Below are positions 50,923-58,774 of a stretch of 64,000 nucleotides of DNA, piece after piece. The stretch is from Leifsonia sp. C5G2. GTDB taxonomy: Bacteria; Actinomycetota; Actinomycetes; Actinomycetales; Microbacteriaceae. Where the stretch lies: NCBI RefSeq assembly GCF_013359685.1, contig NZ_JABFMV010000007.1, positions 124,001 to 188,000 on the forward strand. The letters are read 5' to 3'. Each line of letters starts with the position of its first letter. Position 1 is the stretch's first letter. The notes below the pieces were generated by a model. That model was not told the origin of the DNA and did no database searches. It saw nothing but the letters and a program-made list of their open reading frames with translations. Made by a program: the position numbers and the translations under genes.

Positions 50923-51648
50923 CCCCGGGTCCAGAGCGAGTGATTCTCCCAGCCTTCCGGGACGCCCATGTCCTTTGTGGACAGCGCGCCCGTGGGAAAT
51001 GCCATCAGACACGCAGCCGCGCGCTTCGGCCAGTCGCACTCAGGATCGAGCACGCCCACCAGATACCCCATTCCTGCGAGCGCGTTGTAGACGCCGAAGT
51101 CAGCCTTCGCTCCCCCTGCGTCGCGCAGATGATCGAGCGCCGGGATCTGTCCGTTCCTCGGCCGACTCGGTGCGACCACCAGCTTGCGGTTGAAGAGACG
51201 AGCGTGATGTGCAGACACGTTGCGGACGTAGTTGATACTGGCGAGCCAGCTGCTGAACATCTTCTTCGTCGGCACACCGAACGAGCCTGCTATCTCTGTC
51301 GCCAGATCGTTCTGAAGTGCGGAGAAGAGGCGACTCAGGTGACCGAGTTCCAGAATCTCTGTCAGCAACCAGCAGCCGGAGAAGCCGGTCGTATTCGATC
51401 AGCTGGGCCGCATAGGAAAGGGTCGTGCCTGGACGGTAGTCATCTCGTACGCGGACGCGCCGGCGTCCCGTGTCATCGAAGTAGATCTCGGAGTTGCGGA
51501 ACGGGTAGAGATAGCCGGTCAGCCGGTAGTAGCCGACCTGCCGCAGAAGGATGTTCGCTTGGGCCGCGGAGCCGATCTCAACGCCACGCTTCCGTAGCCG
51601 GTCTGCCTGCTGATCGAGGTCCAGCCACGGCTTCGTGTAGCGCGACAA
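50919..51648 (-). pseudogene. Abi_2-family (AbiD/AbiF, HEPN) gene with internal deletion and frameshift
   Basis: Two pieces of one Abi-family protein lie in different frames. The N-terminal piece (51648 to about 51367, TTG start next to AGGAGGAG) reads SRYTKPWLDLDQQADRL, LLRQVGYYRLTGYLYPFRN and AAQLIEYDRLLRLLV. The C-terminal piece (from about 51368 to the stop at 50919) reads LLTEILELGHLSRLFSALQ, SSWLASINYVRNVSAHHARL and PRNGQIPALDHL. The piece with RNVSAHH holds the HEPN ribonuclease motif R-x4-H. Family members are about 300-330 residues; here about 90-100 residues from the centre are missing at the junction and the frame shifts by one. The product cannot be normal. A small-RNA-like element precedes the start. 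The stop overlaps that of the alpha-glucosidase gene. Confidence 0.8.
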
Positions 51649-51660
51649 CTCTCCTCCTGT

Positions 51661-51701
51661 TAAAAGAAAATCAGCCCGAGCTGTTAAGCGAGCGGGCTGA
51701 T
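51661..51701 (-). terminator. Rho-independent terminator upstream of the Abi gene
   Basis: ATCAGCCCG (51701-51693 on the minus strand) pairs perfectly with CGGGCTGAT (51678-51670), with a 14-nt loop, and is followed by TTTTCTTTTA. It ends 13 bases before the Abi start codon, so transcription from further upstream would stop here unless read through. Confidence 0.85.
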
Positions 51702-51735
51702 CGTGATGAGTCAAAGATATCACACCTCGTCGCTC
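51661..51735 (-). ncRNA. candidate abiF-associated structured RNA
   Basis: Upstream of the Abi start the minus strand has two hairpins. GTGAT and ATCAC (51723-51703) form a 5-bp stem with an 11-nt loop, followed directly by a 9-bp stem with a 14-nt loop (51701-51670) and TTTTCTTTT. The sequence is AT-rich against its surroundings. Rfam-type abiF RNAs are found just upstream of AbiF genes and end in a terminator, so this could be one. The 5' end is not defined and no strong promoter was found. Confidence 0.4.
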
Positions 51736-51808
51736 GCGGCTGAGCAGACCGGGTCCTTGTGCCGCGCCGCCCGCGGGTGTGTGATGGGCGGCACGGACGG
51801 GAGGGACC

Positions 51809-52258
51809 ATGGGCAATTACGTAGCGCGAGCGGAAGTGGACGTGGCTGCACCGCGGCGCGTGGTGTGGGAGGTGCTCACGAGCAACGGGTCGCGGCCGGA
51901 GATCCTGTTCGGGGCGCGGGTCTCCTCCGATTGGAGGCTCGGGTCCACCATCACGTGGAGCGGAGAGTACGAGGGCAAGGAGTTCGAGGATCACGGCCGG
52001 ATCGTCGAGCTGGAGGATCTGCAGGAGCCGTGGCGGATCGTCCTGACCCACTTCAGTCCGCTGAGCGGCCTTCCGGATGTGCCGGACAACTACCACTCGC
52101 TGCGGTTCGAGCTCGACGAGATCCACGGTGGCACGCGCGTGACACTGGATCAGGACAACAATCCGACGCGCGAGGCGGCGGAGCATTCGCAGGCCAACTG
52201 GGCTCAGATGCTCTGCGGCGTGAAGACGGTGGCGGAGCGGGAGGCGGCGGCCCGCTGA
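51809..52258 (+). CDS. SRPBCC (AHSA1-like) ligand-binding protein
   Basis: The 149-residue protein is a START/SRPBCC fold: ARAEVDVAAPRRVVWEVLTS at the start, LGSTITWSGEYEGKEFEDHG and the C-terminal NWAQMLCGVKTVAERE helix. Proteins of this type bind hydrophobic ligands or act as AHSA1-like co-factors. The ATG at 51809 has GGGAGGGACC upstream. It is convergent with the TetR gene 3 bases away; no partner is evident. Confidence 0.8.
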   Translation: MGNYVARAEVDVAAPRRVVWEVLTSNGSRPEILFGARVSSDWRLGSTITWSGEYEGKEFEDHGRIVELEDLQEPWRIVLTHFSPLSGLPDVPDNYHSLRFELDEIHGGTRVTLDQDNNPTREAAEHSQANWAQMLCGVKTVAEREAAAR

Positions 52259-52261
52259 CGG

Positions 52262-52846
52262 TCAGTCTCCGAAGGCTTCGCGCAGGAAGGCGTCGAGGAA
52301 CACGTCGAACGCGTGCACCGTCGCGGTGCGGTCGCCGCTCATGAGGTAGCCGAAGTGCAGGCCGGCGGCCGAGTCGACCAGCCAGTGCGCGAGCACGCCC
52401 GCGCGGCGGGTCTCGACGCCCTGCTTCTTGAGCCACGACTTAACGGTGTCGCGCCAGCCGGTGAATGCGGTGGTGATGCGCTTCCCGATGTCGGGGTCGA
52501 TCGGCTCGAGCGCACCGGCCTCGAACTGGAGGCGGAGGGCCGTGCGATTGTTCTCGCGCAGGGAGTGCCGGAAGGCCTCCTTGTACCAATCGCGGAACTG
52601 ATCGCGGTCGAATGCGGTCACATCCACGCCGACGAGCGACTCGCTCTGCTGGCGCACGCCCTCCTCGAGGATGGCGTCGATCATCTCCTGGCGGGAACCG
52701 AAGTGGTAGACGAAGGAGTAGGTGCTGACCCCGAGCGCGCTGGCGAGGCTGCGGAAGGTCATACGGGAGAGCGGCTCTGTCGCCACATGGTCCATGATGC
52801 GGCCGAGCAGCTCGGGCTTCCGGTTCGGATCTGGCGTTCGTCCCAC
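52262..52846 (-). CDS. TetR-family transcriptional regulator
   Basis: The 194-residue protein has an N-terminal TetR helix-turn-helix (MTFRSLASALGVSTYSFVYH) and a C-terminal ligand-binding domain of helical character. HTH residues and length are typical. It is convergent with the SRPBCC gene and lies downstream of a class A PBP gene on the same strand. Its target is not evident. Confidence 0.9.
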   Translation of the reverse strand: MGRTPDPNRKPELLGRIMDHVATEPLSRMTFRSLASALGVSTYSFVYHFGSRQEMIDAILEEGVRQQSESLVGVDVTAFDRDQFRDWYKEAFRHSLRENNRTALRLQFEAGALEPIDPDIGKRITTAFTGWRDTVKSWLKKQGVETRRAGVLAHWLVDSAAGLHFGYLMSGDRTATVHAFDVFLDAFLREAFGD

Positions 52847-52868
52847 GCGATAACACTAGTCGGAATAT

Positions 52869-52898
52869 CGCGCCAGATGGCTAGGCACCTGTGGCGCG
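52869..52898. terminator. inverted repeat between PBP stop and TetR start
   Basis: CGCGCCA (52869-52875) and TGGCGCG (52892-52898) enclose 16 nt. Position fits both a terminator of the PBP gene and an operator for the TetR gene that starts at 52846. Confidence 0.4.
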
Positions 52899-52922
52899 TG
52901 AGCCTGACGGTTCTGTGCCCGG

Positions 52923-55226
52923 TCAGGGCTTCCCGGGCTTGCCCGGTCCGCCCTGATTGCCGCCGTTGCCCGGACCGCCTTGGCCGCCTCCCTGGCCGCC
53001 GCCCTGGCCTGCGCCGCCTCCGGCGCCGGGCGCGGGCGCGCTCGGCGTGGGCTGCTTCGGCGGAGCGGGCGCCGTCGTGTACTTGCCGTTCGGCGCCGGG
53101 AAGGCCGCCCCGCCGTACGTCGCGTTCAGTGCGGTGAGGATGCGCTTGGCGATCGCGAACTTGACATTGCCGCCGCCGATGCCCTGGAAGGTCTGGCTCC
53201 GCAGCGCCACCTGGCCCTGCACGTTGCCGACCCAGGTCGCCTGGGCGACCTTGGTGGTGGAGGTCACCAGCCAGTTCTCGAGCGAGTTGTCGGTGGTGCC
53301 GGTCTTGCCGAAGATCGGGATGCCGTCGCCCGGATTGGCGGAAGCCGCCGTTCCGCCGCCGCGGAGGACGCCCTGGAGCGCGTAGATCGCCGCCGCCGCG
53401 ACCTGGGGGTCGATCGGGGTGGGGGAGCAGGTCGACTTCGGAACCGCGTGCTCTGCGCCGTTCGCATCGATGATCTTGTCGATGGCGATCGGGCTGCAGG
53501 CGAGGCCGTTGTTGGCGAGGCCGGCGTAGGCGGTCGCCATGGTCAGCGGCGCGATGTAGTTGGTGCCGAGCACCGAGGACGGGTTCGACATGAACGGGTT
53601 CTGAGCCTCGTCCGCTCCGTGCACCAGGAGGTCTTGGGCGCGCTGCTTGATGCCGCAGAGGTCGAGCTGGGTCGCCATCTTCGCGAAGATCGTGTTGATG
53701 GACTGCGCCGTCGCGTTCATCACCGTGGTGGAGGTGACGGACTCGCCTTCGTCGTTGGACACGTTCCACGGCGCTCCGCCGATGTCGTTGCACGGGTCGC
53801 TCGCGTGGAACTGGGTCTGCGGGAAGACGTGCTGGGTCCCGTTGACGGACTGGTACAGCGAGTGCCCCTCCTGCAGCCACTCGAGCAGGTCGAACACCTT
53901 GTAGGCGGACCCGGTCTGGAAGCCCTCCGAGGCGCCGTCCTTGTAGTCGGTGTTGTAGTTGACGGCGGTGGTGCCCGGAGCCGGGGCCGCGGTGTTGTCG
54001 TACGGCCGGTTCTGCACCATGGTCACGACGCGACCGGTCCCGACCTCGACGGAGACGTTGGACGACCCGAGGTCGAGCCGTGGACTGGTCGGCGGGATGT
54101 AGGTGCTGATCGCTTGCTGGGCCTGGCTCTGGAGGTCGAGGTTGAGCGTGGTGTAGATCTTCAGGCCGCCACGGCTGAGGTAGTTCGTGCGGTCGTCCGC
54201 GGTCTTGCCGAAGATCGGGCTCTGCTCGATCGTGCGCTCGACGTAGTCGCAGAAGAAGGCGGCGTTGTACTGCTGCGCCGTCATGCAGCCGTTCTGCGTG
54301 GGCGTGATCTTGGGCTCCACCTTGGTGGCGCGCGCGGCGTCGTGCTCCTCTTTGGTGATCTTGCCGTTGGCGAGCATCCGGTCCAGCACGTAGTTGCGCC
54401 GGTCGAGGGTCTCCTTGTACCCGTTGGCCGCGCCGTTCTCCTTGCTGTCCGGCCGGTCGATGCGCAGGTTGTCCGGGTTGTTGAGGATGGCGATGATGGT
54501 CGCCGCCTGCTGCAGGTTCACGTCTTTCGCCGCGACCCCGAAGTAGTACTCCGCCGCCGACTGGACCCCGTAGACGCGCCCGCCGAACAGTGCGATGTTG
54601 AGGTAGCTCTGGAGGATGTCGTTCTTCGAGTATCTCTTCTCGAGGCCGATCGCGTAGCGCATCTCCTTGAGCTTGCGGGAGGGGTCGACCTTGGTCGCGT
54701 CGTTGTAGCACGCCTCATAGACCGCCAGCTGCTTCTTCTGGACCGCGGCGGTCGCCGTCGTATCGGGCTGCTTGCTCTCGCACCGCTGGACCAGGATGTT
54801 CTTCACGTACTGCTGGGTGATGGACGAGCCGCCCTGCACCGACTTGTGCAGCGCCGTCAGCACTGCGCCGCGCAACGTTCCGGAGACGTCGACGCCGCCG
54901 TGCTCGTAGAACCGCGGGTCCTCCGTCGCGATCGCCGCATCCTTGAGGTTCTGGGAGATCGCATCCCAGCCCACCTCGACGCGGTTCTGCGAGTAGAAGG
55001 TGGCGATCGGGACCTGCTGGCCGTTGCTGAGCGCATACATCGTCGAGGCCTGCGCGAGCGGCTCCACCTTGATGTACTCGGGAAGCCCGTCGAAGACGCT
55101 GATGGTCGAATCGGCGGCGCTCCCCGTCAGCGCGACCGCCGGTGTCACCGCTGCCGCCGCGAGCACGCCGGCCACGCCGCTCAGTGCCACGAACCCGGCA
55201 AGGGCAGGCGCCCATCCCCATCTCAC
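52923..55226 (-). CDS. class A penicillin-binding protein (GT51 + transpeptidase)
   Basis: The 767-residue bifunctional peptidoglycan synthase has a short cytoplasmic start, one transmembrane anchor (APALAGFVALSGVAGVLAAA), a GT51 glycosyltransferase with ATEDPRFYEHGGVDV and GGSSITQQYVKN, and a transpeptidase with the SxxK motif GSAYKVF (about residue 439), SIN and GKTGTT. The C-terminal 45 residues are Gly/Pro/Gln-rich and probably extracytoplasmic. I start at the GTG at 55226 with GAGGGAG 7 bases upstream; the ORF reading to 55307 has no ribosome site. A paralogue of the same layout lies at 58775-60970 in the opposite direction. Confidence 0.92.
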   Translation of the reverse strand: MRWGWAPALAGFVALSGVAGVLAAAAVTPAVALTGSAADSTISVFDGLPEYIKVEPLAQASTMYALSNGQQVPIATFYSQNRVEVGWDAISQNLKDAAIATEDPRFYEHGGVDVSGTLRGAVLTALHKSVQGGSSITQQYVKNILVQRCESKQPDTTATAAVQKKQLAVYEACYNDATKVDPSRKLKEMRYAIGLEKRYSKNDILQSYLNIALFGGRVYGVQSAAEYYFGVAAKDVNLQQAATIIAILNNPDNLRIDRPDSKENGAANGYKETLDRRNYVLDRMLANGKITKEEHDAARATKVEPKITPTQNGCMTAQQYNAAFFCDYVERTIEQSPIFGKTADDRTNYLSRGGLKIYTTLNLDLQSQAQQAISTYIPPTSPRLDLGSSNVSVEVGTGRVVTMVQNRPYDNTAAPAPGTTAVNYNTDYKDGASEGFQTGSAYKVFDLLEWLQEGHSLYQSVNGTQHVFPQTQFHASDPCNDIGGAPWNVSNDEGESVTSTTVMNATAQSINTIFAKMATQLDLCGIKQRAQDLLVHGADEAQNPFMSNPSSVLGTNYIAPLTMATAYAGLANNGLACSPIAIDKIIDANGAEHAVPKSTCSPTPIDPQVAAAAIYALQGVLRGGGTAASANPGDGIPIFGKTGTTDNSLENWLVTSTTKVAQATWVGNVQGQVALRSQTFQGIGGGNVKFAIAKRILTALNATYGGAAFPAPNGKYTTAPAPPKQPTPSAPAPGAGGGAGQGGGQGGGQGGPGNGGNQGGPGKPGKP

Positions 55227-55351
55227 GCGTCTTCTCCCTCGTTCACGACCATTCGTCCGTGGCGGCCATGTTACGCGTCGACGGCGAGGGATCCGCGAGG
55301 CCGACACTCAGGTTGTGGACAGAGCGAACGCCGCATGGCCTGTGGGCACGT

Positions 55352-55822
55352 TCAGGAGTCGTCGCGCAGCTTCTCGCACAGCCGCGCCAGCGTCTCCAGC
55401 TCCTCGGGGCTGAGCCGGCCCCCGACCCGCTCGGTGATCGTCTTCATGTGGTCCACCGCGACCTGCCGGAACATGTCGAAGCCGTTGTCGGTGAGCCGGA
55501 TCACGGTGCCACGGGCGTCGGACGGCTCCGGGCACTTGGCCACGAGCCCTCGTGCCACGAGCCGGTCGACCAGCCGGCTGACGCTCGGCTGCGTGAGCAG
55601 GACGTGCTTGTTGAGGTCGCGCAGCCGCAGCGCGCGGTCGGGCTGCCGGGAGAGGTTGAAGAGCACGTCGTACTCGTTGAAGGAGATGTCCCGCGTGGGG
55701 AACTCGGCCGCCAGCGTCCTCATCACCGCGACCTGGGCGCGGAACAGCGACTCCCACGCCGCCACCGCGCTGATGCGGGCCCGCGTTGGCGACGTCGTGC
55801 CGGTCGCCGCGTTCTCCGCCAT
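55352..55822 (-). CDS. MarR-family transcriptional regulator
   Basis: The 156-residue winged-helix protein has the MarR order: NEYDVLFNLSRQPDRALRLR, helix-turn-helix LLTQPSVSRLVDRLVARGLV and the wing SDARGTVIRLTDNG. The ATG at 55822 follows GAGGAGGACGGTC. It lies 125 bases upstream of, and on the same strand as, the class A PBP, which it might control. A small palindrome 27 bases upstream may be its own operator. Confidence 0.9.
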   Translation of the reverse strand: MAENAATGTTSPTRARISAVAAWESLFRAQVAVMRTLAAEFPTRDISFNEYDVLFNLSRQPDRALRLRDLNKHVLLTQPSVSRLVDRLVARGLVAKCPEPSDARGTVIRLTDNGFDMFRQVAVDHMKTITERVGGRLSPEELETLARLCEKLRDDS

Positions 55823-55848
55823 GACCGTCCTCCTCTAACAACAAGCTC

Positions 55849-55862
55849 GATGCATTCGCATC
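55849..55862. promoter_or_regulatory. candidate MarR autoregulatory site
   Basis: GATGC (55849-55853) and GCATC (55858-55862) are perfect complements with a 4-base spacer, 27 bases upstream of the MarR ATG. Confidence 0.4.
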
Positions 55863-55936
55863 TTCTCATCATGAGTCGGGAGGAGCATCCGTGCCACCAC
55901 TGGCCGGGACGTGGGTGATCGCCGGGAGAAAAGATC

Positions 55937-55970
55937 GAGGGCCGGCCGCAGAGGCTAGCGGCCGGCCCTC
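55937..55970. terminator. 13-bp perfect hairpin, terminator
   Basis: GAGGGCCGGCCGC (55937-55949) and GCGGCCGGCCCTC (55958-55970) with an 8-nt loop. On the minus strand it is followed by GATCTTTTCT, so it should end transcription from the PAP2 gene. Confidence 0.75.
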
Positions 55971-56121
55971 TCCCTTGCACCAAGAGTGTCCTGCAATCAC
56001 ATTCCGCGATGGCTGCCACAGCAAACAACCATTGCTCTTGAACTGTATAACGAAGAGGTAACGACCGCTAGTTACCAATCCGTTATTTTTCCTGCGAATT
56101 CGCTATGCGTACGTTCGGTCG
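55971..56121. other. AT-rich gene-free stretch with inverted repeat
   Basis: About 150 bases with clearly more A+T than the flanks. It holds GGTAAC (56057-56062) and GTTACC (56071-56076), a perfect 6-bp inverted repeat, and runs such as GTTATTTTTCC. No gene or RNA was recognised. It could be a promoter region, an old mobile-element border, or both. Confidence 0.4.
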
Positions 56122-56889
56122 TCATCGGTCGTGCACATGCAGCGGCGTCGGGACCGGTCCGAACCGATCGATCAGGGGGAGACGGGTGAGGACGGCGAGT
56201 CCGATCCGGTTCCAGACTCCGCTGAAGAAGACTGCAGCGGTGACGGCCACCAGCACCGATCCGAGGACGTCGGTGAGGTAGTGGGCGCTGACGTACAGAC
56301 GGACAGCAGCCATACCTGCGACCGCTGCGATGCCGACGATCGCGACCGGGAGTGCGAATCGAGTGCGCCGGGCGAGGAGGAAGCACGCGATCGCGTACGC
56401 CGCGATGTACGTCGTGTGACCACTCGGGAAGCTGTTGGACCCGCTTTCGGCCAGGAGCGGGTGATCCAGCAGGGCGGCAGGCGGGCGCGGCTCGGCGACC
56501 GTGACCTTGAAGATCTCCGAGCAGAGCCAGCCGAAGGTGGCGAGGCCCGTGAAAGCGAACGCATTGACGGGGGAACGCCGCACGACCAGCAGGAACACGA
56601 ACGAGGCGACCAGGACCAGGACGATCCCTGGCGGCGAGAAGATGGTGGAGGCGACCACAGCGGCAAGGCTCAGCACCGGCATCTGGTGATCGGTGAGCGC
56701 CTCGTCCAGTGCGAGCTCGGTCGAGAGGACGCCGGGAATCAGTTTCGTCGCGAATCCGAGCGCCAGAACAGCCAGAACGCCGACCAGGCTCAGGAGAAGC
56801 CAATGCTGCGGCTGAGGAAGAGCGGCCAGCCGCGTCCGACGATCTCCGGTGTCGTCGGCCGGTGGCGTTGAATAGTGCGTGCGGGGCAT
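56122..56889 (-). CDS. PAP2-family membrane phosphatase
   Basis: The 255-residue protein has about six transmembrane helices and the three PAP2 motifs: KVTVAEPRP, SFPSGHTTY and RLYVSAHYLTDVLGS. It dephosphorylates lipid pyrophosphates such as undecaprenyl-PP or phosphatidate at the outer face of the membrane. The ATG at 56889 or the GTG at 56916 could start it; neither has a strong site. It is divergent from the two-component system at 57 kb and near two PBPs, which fits recycling of the lipid carrier for wall synthesis. Confidence 0.88.
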   Translation of the reverse strand: MPRTHYSTPPADDTGDRRTRLAALPQPQHWLLLSLVGVLAVLALGFATKLIPGVLSTELALDEALTDHQMPVLSLAAVVASTIFSPPGIVLVLVASFVFLLVVRRSPVNAFAFTGLATFGWLCSEIFKVTVAEPRPPAALLDHPLLAESGSNSFPSGHTTYIAAYAIACFLLARRTRFALPVAIVGIAAVAGMAAVRLYVSAHYLTDVLGSVLVAVTAAVFFSGVWNRIGLAVLTRLPLIDRFGPVPTPLHVHDR

Positions 56890-57002
56890 GCGAGCCAGCG
56901 TCTCAGCCGGCCCCACAGAATTCTCTGAGACGGGATCTGGGCGGATTCTTGGCTCGTTCCGGCCATGCTGGATGAGACGACCGACGGAATCGGGAGGTGC
57001 CG

Positions 57003-57665
57003 GTGGGCGACAGGATGCGGGTGCTCCTGGTGGAGGACGACCCTCAGCTGGGCCCGCTCATCGAACAGGTCCTCGGGGAGGTCTACGACGTGCTCCGTGT
57101 GACGGACGGCGAACGGGCGCTGGCGGAGGGACCGGCACACGACTTCGCCGCGATGGTCGTGGACCGCAGACTTCCCGACCTGGACGGCACGCAACTCGTG
57201 GCCACTTTCCGGGAGCGCGGTGTCGTGTGCCCCATCCTGATGCTCACCGCTCTGGGCGCACTGCGCGACCGGGTGCACGGTTTGGATGCGGGAGCCGACG
57301 ACTACCTCGTCAAACCGTTCGAGTTCGACGAGCTGCTCGCCCGCTTGCGGGCACTGACCCGCACCTTCACCGGGGAAGGGCGGGAGCTCGCGATAGGCGA
57401 ATGGTCGTTCTATCCCGGGAGCCGGACGCTGTATTCCCCGTACGACGGGCGCATCCTGCTCACCGAACGCGAGAACGAACTGCTGCGGCTCCTCGCGGAG
57501 AATCCGTTGCGCACGTTCTCCCGTGGTCAGATCCTGGAGGCCGTGTTCGCCCCCGGCGAGCAACCGGGCACGGTGGACACCTACGTCCACTATCTGCGCC
57601 GCAAAGCAGACCCGGAGCTGATCTCGACGGTCCGGGGACACGGTTACCGGCTGGGGCGGCCATGA
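57003..57665 (+). CDS. OmpR-family response regulator
   Basis: The 220-residue protein has a receiver with the acidic pocket EDD (11-13), phosphoacceptor D54 in VVDRRLPDLDG, T in LTALG and K in LVKPF, then a winged-helix output domain (LTERENELLRLLAENPLRTF to VRGHGYRLG). The GTG at 57003 lies 5 bases after GGGAGG and is preferred over 56997. It is coupled to the histidine kinase by a 4-base overlap. Confidence 0.92.
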   Translation: MGDRMRVLLVEDDPQLGPLIEQVLGEVYDVLRVTDGERALAEGPAHDFAAMVVDRRLPDLDGTQLVATFRERGVVCPILMLTALGALRDRVHGLDAGADDYLVKPFEFDELLARLRALTRTFTGEGRELAIGEWSFYPGSRTLYSPYDGRILLTERENELLRLLAENPLRTFSRGQILEAVFAPGEQPGTVDTYVHYLRRKADPELISTVRGHGYRLGRP

Positions 57666-58642
57666 AGCAGAAGCCGACGGATCCCGCTGTCCGCGAAGTT
57701 CAGCGCGCATCCCGGGTCGTCGGGCTTCAGATCGCCATCGCCTCCGGGGCCCTTGTCATCGCCGCGATCGGCACTGCCTTCGTCGCCGTCCTCGATCAGC
57801 TGCGACCCTCCGAGGTGAACGAACCTCCGCGGCCCGGCGAGCACAAGATCTACATCGACGCCACGGAAGCGTTGATCGCCTTCGCCATCGTCGGCGTCCT
57901 CGCGGTTGCGATCGCGGGCGTGCTCAGCGTTGTCGCCACCCGGCGAGCAGTGCGCCCGCTCGCGCGCGCACTCCAGGTTCAGCGTGACTTCGTCGCCGAC
58001 GCCAGCCATGAACTCCGCACACCGTTGGCCGTGCTGGACGCCCGGCTGCAGGTCCTCCAGCGTGGACTCGCGCCCGAGGACCGGTCACGCGCCGCTGTCG
58101 CCGAACTCCGGACCGACGCTCGGATCCTCATCGACGTCGTCGACGATCTCCTCCTCGCGGCGGATCCCGAACGAAGCGAACCCGCACAGCCGGTATCGAT
58201 GAGCGAAGCGGTCACCCGGTCCCTGCAGTCCCTGGAAGTACTTGCCCATGAAGCCGGTGTGGAGCTGCAATTCGGCGTCCGTGAGGGCGTGCTGACGGCA
58301 GTCCCGGCGACGACTCTCATGCGCTGCGCCACCGCGCTGATCGACAATGCACTGGCGCATTCAGCGGCCGGCTCGACGATCACGGTCGACGTGCGACGCC
58401 AGGGTCGGCAGGCGGTGCTCACGGTCGCCGATGCAGGCGGCGGAATCATCGGTATCGACCCTGTGCGCATCTTCGACCGGTTCGCCCGAGCCCACGCGCC
58501 TGAACCCACCCGAGCTCGAACAGGGTTCGGAATCGGGCTGGCGCTGGTCCGCGATGTGGCGACACGGCATGGCGGCGACGTCTCGGTGGTGAGCACCGGT
58601 CCGTCGGGGACGATCATCGAGCTGCGGCTCCCTGCGCGGTGA
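57662..58642 (+). CDS. sensor histidine kinase
   Basis: The 326-residue kinase has two transmembrane helices (IAIASGALVIAAIGTAFVAV and ALIAFAIVGVLAVAIAGVLS) with a short 40-residue external loop, then the H-box ADASHELRTPLAV (H116), N-box ATALIDNALAHS, and G boxes VADAGGGI and GFGIGLALV. No PAS or large sensor domain is present, so it may sense the membrane itself. It is cotranscribed with the response regulator. Confidence 0.92.
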   Translation: MKQKPTDPAVREVQRASRVVGLQIAIASGALVIAAIGTAFVAVLDQLRPSEVNEPPRPGEHKIYIDATEALIAFAIVGVLAVAIAGVLSVVATRRAVRPLARALQVQRDFVADASHELRTPLAVLDARLQVLQRGLAPEDRSRAAVAELRTDARILIDVVDDLLLAADPERSEPAQPVSMSEAVTRSLQSLEVLAHEAGVELQFGVREGVLTAVPATTLMRCATALIDNALAHSAAGSTITVDVRRQGRQAVLTVADAGGGIIGIDPVRIFDRFARAHAPEPTRARTGFGIGLALVRDVATRHGGDVSVVSTGPSGTIIELRLPAR

Positions 58643-58774
58643 GTCCGGCGGAGCTCGAGATCCCGGCCGCTCCGCCTCTGCAAGGACCAGCCGTGTGAAC
58701 TCTCGCAGGCGATCGGCCCCCTCTGTGCGCCGGTTACCGGGCGCTGACCAGGACGCGTCCATAGGGTCGGAACC

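Noticed and set aside
48163-51039. 958-codon frame antisense to the oxidoreductase and alpha-glucosidase
   Set aside because: All GH13 catalytic regions are on the other strand; this frame is a shadow.
51100-51648. Reading the N-terminal Abi piece as a complete short protein
   Set aside because: After the LRLLV segment the frame continues in sequence with no similarity to the family, while the expected continuation appears in the next frame, which points to a broken gene.
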